A DNA stretch of 64,000 nt from Aquibacillus rhizosphaerae (GTDB lineage: Bacteria; Bacillota; Bacilli; Bacillales; Amphibacillaceae), in the NCBI RefSeq assembly GCF_030282825.1, contig NZ_JASTZU010000063.1, positions 248,001 to 312,000 on the forward strand, given 5' to 3'. Shown here piece by piece: positions 52,887 through 62,203 of this stretch. A program made the translations under genes and the position numbers. The stretch's first letter is position 1, and each line of letters begins with the position of its first letter. The notes under the pieces are model-generated. The model ran no database searches, was not told the origin of the DNA, and saw nothing but the letters and a program-made list of their open reading frames with translations.

Positions 52887-54341
52887 ATGAATAAGGGCAA
52901 GGTGTATTTAGTTGGTGGTGGACCAGGGGATGTAAAACTTGTAACAGTAAAAGGCAAAGAAGTGTTGGGAGAGGCAGATGTGATTGTGTATGATCGTCTT
53001 GTAAATCCAAAGTTACTTGACTTTGCACATTCGGAGTGCGAGTTCATTTATGGTGGAAAACTCCCTAAACGTCATGTGATGAGACAAGAGCAGCTCAATG
53101 ACTTACTTGTTTCCAAAGCCCGTGAAGGTAAAGTTGTTGTTCGTTTAAAAGGCGGTGATCCAAGTGTTTTTGGTCGCGTAGGCGAAGAAGCAGAACAACT
53201 TAAAAGCGAGAATATAGAGTTTGAAATTGTGCCTGGTATTACATCTGGGATTGCAGCACCTCTATATGCAGGTATTCCAGTTACTCATAGGGAATTTGGG
53301 ACATCTTTTACTGTTGTTACTGCCCATGGAAAAGCGGTTAATGGTCAGCCGGAAGTAGATTGGCAAAGTTTAAAAGGCATCGATACGATTGCATTTTATA
53401 TGGGAATTGCTAATCTTTCATATATATGTGAGAACCTTATTCATTATGGAAAGTCTCCTGATACTCCGATTATTTTATTGCAATGGGGAACGTATAGTCG
53501 TCAGAAAACACTGGAGGGTACGCTAGCAACAATTACAAACAAAGCAAGTGCCGTTAAGTTTCAAAATCCGGCTATTATTTTAGTGGGAGAAATTGTAACA
53601 TTTAGACAAAAGATGAATTGGTTTGAGACAAAGCCATTATTTGGTCGGCAAATTGTACTAGCAAGAACAAGTAATGGAGAAAGTAAATTGGCAAGTAAGT
53701 TAATTGAACAAGGAGCTGAAGTAATTGAATTTCCTAAATGGAAGACAGTGGACGCTCCAGTGAATTTAGAAGTTATAAAAAAACTTACTTCCTATGATTC
53801 AATTTTCTTTAGTTCGCCAGAGAGTATTAATAAATTCTTTGCTATCGTCACATCAAATGGCTTAGATTTACGAGATATAAAAGCAGTATTTTGTGTGCAA
53901 TCAACCAAGTCGCAAAGCCTTCTAAATCAGCGTGGATTCCAGGGAAGAATCACAGACCTAGGAGAGATTAAGCATAATAAATTGTTAGTTGTCAAAGAAG
54001 TAGTCGGAAATAAGGAAACTGGCATAGACAATAAGGATTATGATGTATTAATTACTAATTATTTACAAGTTGATGAAAGATACAACCTGATTTTCCATCA
54101 GTTACTTGATAATATAACTTTGGATACAGCCATATTTCCGAGTAGTAGGTCAGTTGATGCTTTACTTGAGTGGTTAAAAATTTGTGAATTAGATAAAGAT
54201 CGGTTTTTGGAAAATTTAACGATTGGTTGTCTAGGAAATCATACAAGACAAGCACTTGTGAAAGAAAGACTTAAGGTGGATGTTATGCCTGAAACACCTG
54301 ATACCGAAGCTTTTATCACACATCTAACTAGATTAAATTAG
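52887..54341 (+). CDS. nasF: uroporphyrinogen-III C-methyltransferase fused to uroporphyrinogen-III synthase-like domain
   Basis: 484 residues. N-terminal SUMT domain (about 1-245): VYLVGGGPGDVKLVTVKG, VVRLKGGDPSVFGRVGEE, EIVPGITSG and ITHREF-type motif VTHREFG. C-terminal HemD-like domain (about 250-484). It methylates uroporphyrinogen III to precorrin-2 for siroheme. Same fusion and length class as B. subtilis NasF. ATG 52887 has GGTGGAGG at 9 nt; ATG 52878 abuts the SD and is unlikely. Confidence 0.92.
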   Translation: MNKGKVYLVGGGPGDVKLVTVKGKEVLGEADVIVYDRLVNPKLLDFAHSECEFIYGGKLPKRHVMRQEQLNDLLVSKAREGKVVVRLKGGDPSVFGRVGEEAEQLKSENIEFEIVPGITSGIAAPLYAGIPVTHREFGTSFTVVTAHGKAVNGQPEVDWQSLKGIDTIAFYMGIANLSYICENLIHYGKSPDTPIILLQWGTYSRQKTLEGTLATITNKASAVKFQNPAIILVGEIVTFRQKMNWFETKPLFGRQIVLARTSNGESKLASKLIEQGAEVIEFPKWKTVDAPVNLEVIKKLTSYDSIFFSSPESINKFFAIVTSNGLDLRDIKAVFCVQSTKSQSLLNQRGFQGRITDLGEIKHNKLLVVKEVVGNKETGIDNKDYDVLITNYLQVDERYNLIFHQLLDNITLDTAIFPSSRSVDALLEWLKICELDKDRFLENLTIGCLGNHTRQALVKERLKVDVMPETPDTEAFITHLTRLN

Positions 54342-54368
54342 GCAAAGGGTTAGGAGGTTAAAGCGCGG

Positions 54369-55103
54369 GTGAAAGCAATCATATATGTAGGTCATGGAAG
54401 TTCTGTAGAAGAAAGAAATGAACAATTTATACAATTCACTAATCAAATAATCAAGCAAGTTCGTTGTTTGATTCAAGAGCCAGCATTTTTAGAGTTAGCT
54501 ACTCCAACGATTACAAATGCGATAGATACATGCGTGGAAAAAGGAGCAACAGAAATAACTGTAGTGCCAATCTTATTGTTACCAGGTATTCATGTTTCAG
54601 AAGATATACCTCTAGAAATAAGTAAGGGTAAAAAACAGCATCCAGAGTTAATAATCAATTATGCTAAGCCCTTAGGTAGCGATGGTGTTATTGTGGAAAT
54701 GATTCGAAACAGAGTGGTAGAACGGGATGTATTCAAAGAATTGAAAAAAGCGGTTTTATTAGTCTCTCATGGCAGTCGAAATCAACAGGCAGTTGAAGAA
54801 TTTGAGCAATTAGCTATTGCTTGCAAAAATGAAATTAGTAATCAATATGATGTCTATACAGCCTACTTAAAAATGACAGTTCCTTCGTTAGAAGAACAAC
54901 TAGACAATCTAAAAATTTACAACTATCAAGAAATATATGTTGTACCACATTTTTTGTTCTCGGGTGGTTTTGAAAAAGAAATAGAGGAAGTAACGCAGAG
55001 TTATCAAAAACAAATGCCAAATACAAGTATAATCCATTGTGAGCCTACTGGTTTTGATCATACTTTGATACCTCTAATTGTCAAAAGAATCAATCAAACG
55101 TAG
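54369..55103 (+). CDS. sirB: sirohydrochlorin ferrochelatase (CbiX/SirB type)
   Basis: 244 residues made of two CbiX halves. Catalytic-type motifs YVGHGSSVEERNEQF and VVPILLLPGIHVSEDIP in the first half, and LVSHGSRNQQAVEEF and VVPHFLFSGGFEKEI in the second, supply the His residues that insert Fe2+ into sirohydrochlorin. GTG start after AGGAGG. Completes the siroheme genes except the precorrin-2 dehydrogenase, which is not in the window. Confidence 0.9.
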   Translation: MKAIIYVGHGSSVEERNEQFIQFTNQIIKQVRCLIQEPAFLELATPTITNAIDTCVEKGATEITVVPILLLPGIHVSEDIPLEISKGKKQHPELIINYAKPLGSDGVIVEMIRNRVVERDVFKELKKAVLLVSHGSRNQQAVEEFEQLAIACKNEISNQYDVYTAYLKMTVPSLEEQLDNLKIYNYQEIYVVPHFLFSGGFEKEIEEVTQSYQKQMPNTSIIHCEPTGFDHTLIPLIVKRINQT

Positions 55104-55105
55104 CA

Positions 55106-55135
55106 AAGGGAGTTATCAACATTGATAACTCCCTT
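55106..55135. terminator. bidirectional terminator
   Basis: AAGGGAGTTATCAA / TTGATAACTCCCTT with a 2-nt loop between convergent genes. Confidence 0.88.
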
Positions 55136-55141
55136 CATACT

Positions 55142-56008
55142 TCATTGATAAATTTCTTCTAACATTTCTTCTATGGCATAAGCTACTCCGTGTTCGGAAT
55201 TTGATTTTGTCGAATAATTACACACTTTTTTAATTGCTTCATCAGAATTTCCCATGGCCACACCACGCCCGGCCATTTTTAGCATAGAAACATCATTATA
55301 ATTATCACCGATAGCCATAACATCCTTCATTTCAATACCTCGTTCTGCGGCAAATAGTTTTAAAGCAATTCCTTTTTGTGCATCTGGATGATTAAATTCA
55401 AGGTTAGAATCACCAGAAGAGGTAATCGCAATTCCAGTTTCTGATTGTAATTGACGATTGACATTAATTAGTTCACCTTCAACAATCGAAAATGCAAGAA
55501 TCTTATAGACATCAATATCATTTCGTGCAAACAATGCTTGAAAATCATTTGTTACTTGGATATCTTCATCCTGAAAACGTTGTTTACCTCTTTCTCTAAC
55601 CATGTCCTCGTCTAAGTCAGGATAAGCTGAGATAGCTATATCAATCATTACTTCTAAGAACTTTTCCCTGCTAGATGAAAATCCACCTTCATTAGTAAAT
55701 ACCTCAAAATATATACCTTCGTTTTGACATGCATTTTTAATTTTATGGCACATTGCTTTATCCAGGGGAATAGTACTAGTAACTTTACCGTCTTTATCGT
55801 GTACTTTGGCGCCATTTAAGCAAATAACAGGACAATCTAGACCGACTGCATCAAGCGGTTTACGAGCAGCGTTGAAAGATCGGCCCGTTGCAACTACAAT
55901 TTCAATTCCATGTGCTTGCGCCTTACGGATTGCCTCCGCATTTTCTTGACTAACCTCATGTTTCTCGTTTAATAATGTACCGTCCAAATCAGTAGCGAAT
56001 AACTTCAT
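55142..56008 (-). CDS. Cof-type HAD phosphatase
   Basis: 288 residues. HAD motifs LFATDLDGTLLNEKHEV, VVATGRSF, NPDAQKGIALKLF-type Lys (HPDAQKGIALKLF) and AIGDNYNDVSMLKMAG. C2B cap inserted between about 85 and 200. Sugar-phosphate or nucleotide phosphatase, like YwpJ/YitU. AAGGAGAAC precedes the ATG. The second hairpin repeat lies 55 bp upstream. Confidence 0.9.
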   Translation of the reverse strand: MKLFATDLDGTLLNEKHEVSQENAEAIRKAQAHGIEIVVATGRSFNAARKPLDAVGLDCPVICLNGAKVHDKDGKVTSTIPLDKAMCHKIKNACQNEGIYFEVFTNEGGFSSSREKFLEVMIDIAISAYPDLDEDMVRERGKQRFQDEDIQVTNDFQALFARNDIDVYKILAFSIVEGELINVNRQLQSETGIAITSSGDSNLEFNHPDAQKGIALKLFAAERGIEMKDVMAIGDNYNDVSMLKMAGRGVAMGNSDEAIKKVCNYSTKSNSEHGVAYAIEEMLEEIYQ

Positions 56009-56062
56009 AAATAAGTTCTCCTTATCCCATGATAAAATTTTGTTTATTTTGTATCTTAATCA

Positions 56063-56175
56063 ATTTCATAATACCAATCTTGTCGTCACCTACAACAATA
56101 TATAGTTGGATAAAACCATTTCCAAACTATATATTGTATTATGTGGATGAGTAAGGTAATTATGAAAGTGACTCA
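56063..56175. repeat. hairpin repeat, copy B
   Basis: Shares TTTCATAATACCAATC/TTTGTCGTCACCTA-type left arm and TAAGGTAATTATGAAA right arm with copy A at 9423-9483. An extra 50-bp insert here is itself a palindrome (ACAATATATAGTT...AACTATATATTGT). Confidence 0.65.
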
Positions 56176-56588
56176 TCTGTCTTCTATTAGTTTAGCACTA
56201 AAAACTTAAGTAATATAGTTAGGATTCATTAACTCTTCTTTTCATCGAAAGCAATTAAGTTATGAGTAATTTTGAGGTAAGCTAGTTATTCTTCTATTAG
56301 AAGCATCTAAATGGGGCAGGAAAATTAATCGAAGGATTCAAAGCAATCATCTAGTGTACTTCCAAGGGATGACTGATTTTGCAAGTGTTTTAATTGAGAA
56401 ACAAAGAAAGATTGGTGACCTTTATGGTGATTGTCATAATAATGGAAAAAGGATTATATAAACAAATCACCAAGTTTAATTGGTATTGAGAATTAGTTGA
56501 AAGTGACGGTAAACATATAATTTAAACCTAAAAGACTATCCTAAAAGATTTAACTCTTTTAGGATAATCACTTTTTAATACATAGTAA
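56176..56588. other. intergenic region with a decayed frame
   Basis: A frame open from about 56283 to 56461 on the plus strand reads LLLEASKWGRKINRR...FQGMTDFASVLIEKQRK...GDCHNNGK without start or SD; it looks like a gene remnant of unknown family. A hairpin with T run (TATCCTAAAAGA / TCTTTTAGGATA, 56537-56576) follows. Confidence 0.4.
56537..56576. terminator. terminator hairpin
   Basis: 12-bp stem TATCCTAAAAGA / TCTTTTAGGATA, 6-nt loop, CTTTTT tail on the plus strand; can also serve the small minus-strand gene that ends at 56589. Confidence 0.7.
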
Positions 56589-56762
56589 CTAACGCTGATG
56601 TTGAACGAGGTCAATTGTACCTAATACAACATGGGCTAACCCAAAGCCAAAAACAGTGTTCGCTACCATCTTATTTGAACCACGTCTTTGTTTTAATGCA
56701 TAGCCTGTTGCAGTAACTGCTGTACCTAATGCGGTTGGTATGACACCTTCACGAATATCCAC
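56589..56762 (-). CDS. small hydrophobic conserved protein
   Basis: 57 residues: MDIREGVIPTALGTAVTATG, a basic turn (KQRRGSNK), then FGFGLAHVVLGTIDLVQ. Two short membrane-spanning segments are likely. GTG start with GGGAGG 8 nt upstream. Similar small proteins occur in Bacillaceae; function unknown. Confidence 0.7.
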   Translation of the reverse strand: MDIREGVIPTALGTAVTATGYALKQRRGSNKMVANTVFGFGLAHVVLGTIDLVQHQR

Positions 56763-56945
56763 TCGTAAATCCTCCCATCAAAGTTAGCTGACTACTTGAG
56801 CATTATCATAGATATGCCCACTTATAGTGTGTACAAAATCGAATAAATCATCCGAGATGAAAAGTAGATGAAACAGTCGTAAGTCCGCTGACTTTTTCAG
56901 TAGTTAAAGTATATGCGTGCTATAATAAAAGAGAGAGGAGCTACT

Positions 56946-57923
56946 TTGTCAATGAATCTATTCAATGAACTTATCCAAGAAACAGAAGAAGAGAAAACAA
57001 TCTTACTAAGAAACAACCATGTGAAAAAGGATTTATACACGGACAGGGCAGATTTCATCATTGAAAGTGAAAAATTTCTAAGCAAAGAGAAAATGATAAT
57101 GGTTCGAAAACATACACGGTTTGTAGATTTTCCTAAACATAAACATGACTATATAGAAATTAATTATGTGTACAATGGAGAACTTAAACAAAAAGTAGGA
57201 AATCAGGAAATAACGCTTAAAAAAGGAGAGCTATTACTTTTAAATCAATATATTGAACATGAAATAAAAGCTTGTAGTCGTGAAGATATTGTTATTAATT
57301 TTATTATTCAACCTCAATTTTTTGATTATATTTTCTCCTACTTAAGTGCTGATAATATTGAAAATAATATAGGTGATTTCTTAATAAATAGTCTATTTAA
57401 TCACTCCCAAATTGGACAATTTTTGTATTTTGCTGTTTCTGATGTGAATGCTATCCAAGAATTAATTCATAAAATCATTTTAGAGATTATGGAACCATCT
57501 GTGTTATCAGATTCGACTATAAAATTATATATGGGTTTATTAATGATTGAGTTAATTAAACACTCGGATAAAATAGAGAAACAAATGGACGGGTTTGTGC
57601 AGCATCAATTGATTATGGAGTCTTTAAATTATATTGAAGAACATTTTAAAGATGCTACTTTGTATGAATTGGCAGCAAAGTTGAAACAACCGCATTATTG
57701 GCTTAGTAAAAATATTAAAAAGGTAACCAGTCAAACATTTAAAGAGCTATTGCAAGAGAAACGACTTCGAGAGGCTAAGGAATTACTTAAAAATACAAGT
57801 ATGCCTATTTCAACCATCGTAGAGCAAGTCGGCTATGATAATATTAGTTACTTTTATCGAATTTTCAAAAGTAAGTATGGATTAACACCAAAAAAATATC
57901 GAGAGCAGTTGATGAATAGATAA
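56946..57923 (+). CDS. AraC-family regulator, probable rhamnose operon activator
   Basis: 325 residues. Cupin sensing domain (FPKHKHDYIEINYVYNGEL, GELLLLNQYIEHEI) then two helix-turn-helix motifs at the C-terminus (LYELAAKLKQPHYWLSKNIK; ISTIVEQVGYDNISYFYRIFK, GLTPKKYREQ). GAGAGAGGAG is 5 nt from TTG 56946 and 11 nt from ATG 56952; either could be used. A TATAAT at 56921 is a likely -10. Its place directly before rhaB suggests L-rhamnose control. Confidence 0.82.
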   Translation: MSMNLFNELIQETEEEKTILLRNNHVKKDLYTDRADFIIESEKFLSKEKMIMVRKHTRFVDFPKHKHDYIEINYVYNGELKQKVGNQEITLKKGELLLLNQYIEHEIKACSREDIVINFIIQPQFFDYIFSYLSADNIENNIGDFLINSLFNHSQIGQFLYFAVSDVNAIQELIHKIILEIMEPSVLSDSTIKLYMGLLMIELIKHSDKIEKQMDGFVQHQLIMESLNYIEEHFKDATLYELAAKLKQPHYWLSKNIKKVTSQTFKELLQEKRLREAKELLKNTSMPISTIVEQVGYDNISYFYRIFKSKYGLTPKKYREQLMNR

Positions 57924-58020
57924 ATTCGTTAACTGCTCTTTTTGATTTGGCAAATAAGGACAATAAATAAATTAATTACGATATTTTCAAAAAGTTTATT
58001 AATCATTATGATTATAAATA

Positions 58021-58034
58021 AGCAAACGTTTTCA
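58021..58034 (+). promoter_or_regulatory. cre-like site before rhaB
   Basis: AGCAAACGTTTTCA matches the CcpA cre consensus at 13 of 14 positions, directly upstream of the rhaB SD. Confidence 0.65.
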
Positions 58035-58049
58035 AGATGAGGTGAAAAA

Positions 58050-59474
58050 ATGGGTAAATGCAGTTTGGCAGTGGATATTGGTGCATCAAGTGGCAGGCTT
58101 ATTGCCGGATACATGAAGAATGGCAAATTACAATTAGATGAAGTACATCGATTTGAAAACAAACTTGTTGAAAAAAATAACCACTTTTGCTGGGATGTTG
58201 AAGGTCTATTTAGTGAGATTAAAGAGGGGATCCATCTGAGTTTGAAACAAGGATTGAAGCCGGAAAGTATTGGAATAGATACGTGGGCAGTTGATTTTGT
58301 TTTGCTTGATGAATATGATCAACCTCTAACAGATGCCGTGGCATATCGCGATCCAAGAACAGACGGGATGATGGAAGAAGTATTTAAAACAATAAGCAAA
58401 GAACGATTATATTTAGAAACAGGTATCCAATTTCAAAAGTTTAATACCATTTATCAATTATATTCTATTAAAAAATCAAATCCAGAAATACTAGAGAAAG
58501 CCAAATCCTTTCTAATGATTCCAGATTATTTTAATTATTTATTATCAGGTAAAAAAGCGAATGAGTACACAAATGCAACATCAACACAACTGGTCAATGC
58601 GTTCACAAAAAAGTGGGATGAGGAACTCTTAGATCAGTTAGCGATAAACAAAGAGATGTTTCAGGAAATTCATCCACCAAACACAGAATTAGGCAGTTTA
58701 AGAAAAGAGTTGGTTGCTGAGTTTGGGTTTGATATGAAAGTGTTATTACCTGCAACCCATGACACTGGATCGGCAGTAATTGCAGTTCCTGAGGTAGAAG
58801 ATACGATTTATATTAGTTCGGGTACATGGTCTTTAATTGGGGGCGAAAATACATTTCCAATATGTGTTACAAAGGCATTAGATTATAATTTCACCAATGA
58901 AGGTGGAATTGATTATCGATTTCGTTTTTTGAAGAACATTATGGGACTATGGATGATCCAAGAAGTGAAGAGGAATTATCAAGATCAGTTTTCTTTTGCG
59001 GAACTAGTAGACTTGGCTAATGAGTCAGAACATTATGATGGGAAAGTAAATGTGGATGATGACCGTTTTTTAAAGCCAGATAATATGATTGAAGAAATTC
59101 AGAAACATTGTATGGAAACAAATCAACAAATTCCGAAAAAACCTGGTGAGGTAGCAAAGTGTGTATTTGATAGTTTAGCGGTTAGTTATCAAACAGCAAT
59201 TAATCAAATTGAAGAAATTTATGAGAAGAAATTCGATAGAATTAATGTAATTGGTGGCGGAGCTCAAAATGAAATGCTTAACCAACTAATCGCAGATACA
59301 ACAAAAAAGCAAGTGTTTGCAGGTCCTATAGAGGCAACAGCAATCGGAAATATCGTAGCACAGTTAATGACATTAGGTGAGTTAAAAGATATTTATCAGG
59401 CCAGGATCATTATTAAAGAATCCTTTTACGTTAAAAAATTTGTAGCAAAAGATAAAATGGAGGAATTGTCATGA
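58050..59474 (+). CDS. rhaB: rhamnulokinase
   Basis: 474 residues, FGGY kinase fold. Phosphate-1 motif [15 protein letters not shown] at residue 5, [12 protein letters not shown] near 75, [13 protein letters not shown] near 235 and the ADENOSINE-site [16 protein letters not shown] near 400. Phosphorylates L-rhamnulose to rhamnulose 1-phosphate with ATP. GAGGTGA lies before the ATG; its stop overlaps the rhaA ATG by 4 bp. Confidence 0.94.
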   Translation: MGKCSLAVDIGASSGRLIAGYMKNGKLQLDEVHRFENKLVEKNNHFCWDVEGLFSEIKEGIHLSLKQGLKPESIGIDTWAVDFVLLDEYDQPLTDAVAYRDPRTDGMMEEVFKTISKERLYLETGIQFQKFNTIYQLYSIKKSNPEILEKAKSFLMIPDYFNYLLSGKKANEYTNATSTQLVNAFTKKWDEELLDQLAINKEMFQEIHPPNTELGSLRKELVAEFGFDMKVLLPATHDTGSAVIAVPEVEDTIYISSGTWSLIGGENTFPICVTKALDYNFTNEGGIDYRFRFLKNIMGLWMIQEVKRNYQDQFSFAELVDLANESEHYDGKVNVDDDRFLKPDNMIEEIQKHCMETNQQIPKKPGEVAKCVFDSLAVSYQTAINQIEEIYEKKFDRINVIGGGAQNEMLNQLIADTTKKQVFAGPIEATAIGNIVAQLMTLGELKDIYQARIIIKESFYVKKFVAKDKMEELS

Positions 59475-60724
59475 GCGTAAACGAAAACTACCAACAAGCA
59501 AAACAAATGTATGAAAAATGGGGAATAAATGTTGAAGAAGTCTTTGCTAAGTTGAAGACCGTTCCTATTTCAATTCATTGCTGGCAGGGTGACGATGTAG
59601 CAGGATTTGAAGCAGATCAAAAAGAGTTATCAGGTGGCATAGATGTAACAGGTAATTATCTGGGTAAAGCAACGACACCAGAAGAACTAAGAAACGATTT
59701 AGAAAAGGCGTTATCTCTTATACCTGGGAAGCACCGCGTTAATTTGCATGCAATATATGCTGAGACGGACGGGAAAGTTGTGGAGAGAGATGAGTTAGAA
59801 CCGAAACATTTTGAAAATTGGGTGAACTGGGCAAAGGAACATGGTTTAGGTTTAGACTTTAATCCGACACTATTTTCTCATCCAAAAGCAGACGATGGTT
59901 TAACATTAGCTCACCCAGATAAAGAAATAAGAGACTTCTGGATTAAGCATTGTATAGCTAGTCGTAAAATTGCTGCATACTTTGGTAAAGAACTTGGCAC
60001 ACCAACACTGACAAATGTTTGGATTCCAGATGGTTATAAAGATATTCCAAGTGATCGTTTAACGCCAAGGAAAAGATTGAAAGATTCTTTAGACAAAATC
60101 TTTGCAGAGAAAATTGATGAAAAATACAATATTGATGCAGTTGAGAGTAAACTGTTTGGTATTGGTTCTGAGGCCTATGTAGTCGGTTCCCATGAGTTTT
60201 ATATGGGATATGCTTTGAAAAATGATAAACTATGTTTGCTAGATACCGGGCATTATCATCCAACGGAAGTAGTCTCGAATAAGATTTCTGCAATGTTGCT
60301 TTATAGTGAAAAGTTAGCACTTCATGTATCTCGTCCAGTTCGTTGGGACAGTGATCACGTTGTTATATTAGACGATGAGTTAAAAGAAATTGGTTTAGAA
60401 ATTGTACGTAATGATGCCTTAGATAAAGTAATGATTGGTCTGGACTTTTTTGATGCAAGTATTAACCGTGTTGCTGCATGGACAATCGGAACACGGAACA
60501 TGATTAAGTCTTTACTTTATGCAATGCTAGTACCGAATGATTATCTAAAACAATTACAAGAAGAAGGTAATTTTACGGATCGTTTAGCATTAATGGAGGA
60601 ATTTAAAACATATCCATTTGGAGCAATATGGGATTACTATTGTCAAGAGATGGGTGTACCAGTAAGAGAATCATGGCTAGAGGAAGTAAAAAGCTATGAG
60701 AAGGATGTATTGTCTAAAAGATAA
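59471..60724 (+). CDS. rhaA: L-rhamnose isomerase
   Basis: 417 residues, TIM barrel. Opens with [16 protein letters not shown]; Mn2+-binding and active-site regions include [30 protein letters not shown] and [12 protein letters not shown]. Converts L-rhamnose to L-rhamnulose. GGAGG overlaps the end of rhaB, so the two are coupled. Its terminator, 13 bp downstream, has been split by an insertion sequence. Confidence 0.95.
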   Translation: MSVNENYQQAKQMYEKWGINVEEVFAKLKTVPISIHCWQGDDVAGFEADQKELSGGIDVTGNYLGKATTPEELRNDLEKALSLIPGKHRVNLHAIYAETDGKVVERDELEPKHFENWVNWAKEHGLGLDFNPTLFSHPKADDGLTLAHPDKEIRDFWIKHCIASRKIAAYFGKELGTPTLTNVWIPDGYKDIPSDRLTPRKRLKDSLDKIFAEKIDEKYNIDAVESKLFGIGSEAYVVGSHEFYMGYALKNDKLCLLDTGHYHPTEVVSNKISAMLLYSEKLALHVSRPVRWDSDHVVILDDELKEIGLEIVRNDALDKVMIGLDFFDASINRVAAWTIGTRNMIKSLLYAMLVPNDYLKQLQEEGNFTDRLALMEEFKTYPFGAIWDYYCQEMGVPVRESWLEEVKSYEKDVLSKR

Positions 60725-60737
60725 ATAAAGCATGACT

Positions 60738-60755
60738 AAAAACACACGAAATGTT
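60738..60755 (+). terminator. left half of rhaA terminator, split by IS
   Basis: AAAAACACACGAAA here pairs with TTTCGTGTGTTTTT, whose other half lies just past the IS (62207-62219 plus one base of the target duplication). Removing the IS rebuilds a 14-bp stem with a TGT loop and a T run. Confidence 0.85.
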
Positions 60756-60787
60756 TGAAGTGACCCCAAAAAGTTAGACATTTTATT

Positions 60788-61600
60788 TTAAGCAGCTTGT
60801 TGGGCAAGAGTTCGGTATTGTATTGGACTCTTGCCTTTTAATTTTGATTTAATACGTTTGTTGTTATAGTAATACATATATTCTTCAAGTTCTTTTTTAA
60901 AGTGTTCAATACTTTCAAATTCGTTTAGGTAAAGAAATTCAGATTTCATAATTCCAAAGAAATTCTCAATCATAGCGTTGTCATAACAGTTTCCTTTACG
61001 GGACATACTTTGTGTTATCCCTTGTTCCTTGAGGGCATGGCGATATTGGCTCATTTGGTAATGCCAGCCCTGATCTGAGTGAATAATTAGCTCATCATTT
61101 GCTGATAATCGTTGAAAAGACTCCTCTAACATTTCTGAAACAAGGGAGTAGGTTGGTCTGGAACCAATTGTGTACGTAATGATTTCACCATTAAATAAAT
61201 CTAGTATAGTAGATAGGTAGAGTTTCTCTCCAAATAATTTAAACTCTGTAATGTCCGTTACCCATTTTTCGTTCGGCTTCTCCGCTTTGAAATTGCGATC
61301 CAAAATATTGGGTGCCGCCTTACCGACTTTCCCTTTATACGAGCGATATTTCTTCATACGGACGATGCTTTTTAAGCCTAACTCCTTCATTAACCTTTGA
61401 ACTTTTTTGTGATTCACTTTATGCCCTTGATTCTCCAATTCATCATTAATACGACGGTAACCATAACGCCCTTTATGTTCGTGATATATCGACTCAACTA
61501 ATGTTTTTAACTCCGCATCTTTGTCAGGACGATTGAATGTTCGTATCCAGTAATAATATGTGCTACGTGGAATATCTGCTAACTTTATAAGTGCTTTCAC
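60788..61600 (-). CDS. IS150-type transposase OrfB (DDE integrase domain)
   Basis: HTH_21 start region (RPDKDAELKTLVESIYHEHKG... in part), then the rve catalytic core with the three acidic residues in WVTDITEFK, IHSDQGWHY and NAMIENFFGIMK (D, D, E). In phase it continues upstream into a -1 frame overlapping orfA, so the working transposase is probably an OrfAB fusion made by frameshifting at 61684-61690. The listed GTG 61600 is the first usual start. Confidence 0.9.
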   Translation of the reverse strand: MKALIKLADIPRSTYYYWIRTFNRPDKDAELKTLVESIYHEHKGRYGYRRINDELENQGHKVNHKKVQRLMKELGLKSIVRMKKYRSYKGKVGKAAPNILDRNFKAEKPNEKWVTDITEFKLFGEKLYLSTILDLFNGEIITYTIGSRPTYSLVSEMLEESFQRLSANDELIIHSDQGWHYQMSQYRHALKEQGITQSMSRKGNCYDNAMIENFFGIMKSEFLYLNEFESIEHFKKELEEYMYYYNNKRIKSKLKGKSPIQYRTLAQQAA

Positions 61601-61626
61601 CGAGAAATCATTCCTTAGTTCATAGA

Positions 61627-62151
61627 CTACTTTCGCTTTGTCTTGTTTGGTGATTTTTCCTTGTTTTGAACTAAGGTGTTCAACTTTTTTAGATATTCAT
61701 TCTCCATTCGAAGCTGTTTTACTGCAGCTTTAAGAGCTTCAATAGAGTTACCAGTTGGTGCTTGTTTTTTAGCTTCTCTCTTATCATCCTTTTTCATGAG
61801 TGTACGCTCCTTTTTCTTCGGTTTAAGGGCGTCTACTCCTCCTTTTTCATAAAGAATCCTCCTTTTTCTAATCATGCTTGGAGAAGAGATTTTAAAAATA
61901 ACAGCTGTTGTATTTGATGACGTCCCATTATCATTCATATAATTAAGTACGTTTAGTTTAAACTGTGTTGAGTAGTTTGTATATGTTTTTATAAAAAGCC
62001 CTTCAGCACCATGATATTGATATTGTTTAACCCAGTTCATAATAACACTCTCAGATGTCCCTATTGACCTTCCTATAGAAGCAAAACTTTCTACTCCGTC
62101 CAAATACTGTCTAACTGCTGATAGTTTTTCCTCAAACGTATATTTAGCCAT
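61627..62151 (-). CDS. IS150-type transposase OrfA (DNA binding)
   Basis: 174 residues. Two helix-turn-helix parts (KLSAVRQYLDGVESFASIGR; QFKLNVLNYMND) bind the terminal repeats; a leucine-zipper helix (LKAAVKQLRMENEYLKKLNT) near 135-155 dimerises. Near the end, CTA AAA AAG contains the A-AAA-AAG slippery site. Confidence 0.9.
   Translation of the reverse strand: MAKYTFEEKLSAVRQYLDGVESFASIGRSIGTSESVIMNWVKQYQYHGAEGLFIKTYTNYSTQFKLNVLNYMNDNGTSSNTTAVIFKISSPSMIRKRRILYEKGGVDALKPKKKERTLMKKDDKREAKKQAPTGNSIEALKAAVKQLRMENEYLKKLNTLVQNKEKSPNKTKRK
61684..61690 (-). promoter_or_regulatory. programmed -1 frameshift site in the IS
   Basis: AAAAAAG on the minus strand in the phase A-AAA-AAG. Directly 3' TTGAAC can pair with GTTCAA (6-bp stem, 6-nt loop), a likely stimulator. 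After the shift the frame runs on into orfB. Confidence 0.8.
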
Positions 62152-62203
62152 AGAAAGACTACACCTCCAATTGTCGGGTGTCCAATAATTGGGGTGCAGT
62201 TCA

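Larger units (their letters stand above)
60756..62203 (-). mobile_element. IS3-family (IS150 group) insertion sequence
   Basis: 1448 bp. Right end (outer strand) TGAACTGCACCCCAATTATT and left end TGAAGTGACCCCAAAAAG form imperfect terminal repeats. GTT is duplicated on both sides (60753-60755 and 62204-62206), a 3-bp target duplication. Two overlapping-phase genes, orfA and orfB, encode the transposase. It looks intact. Confidence 0.88.
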
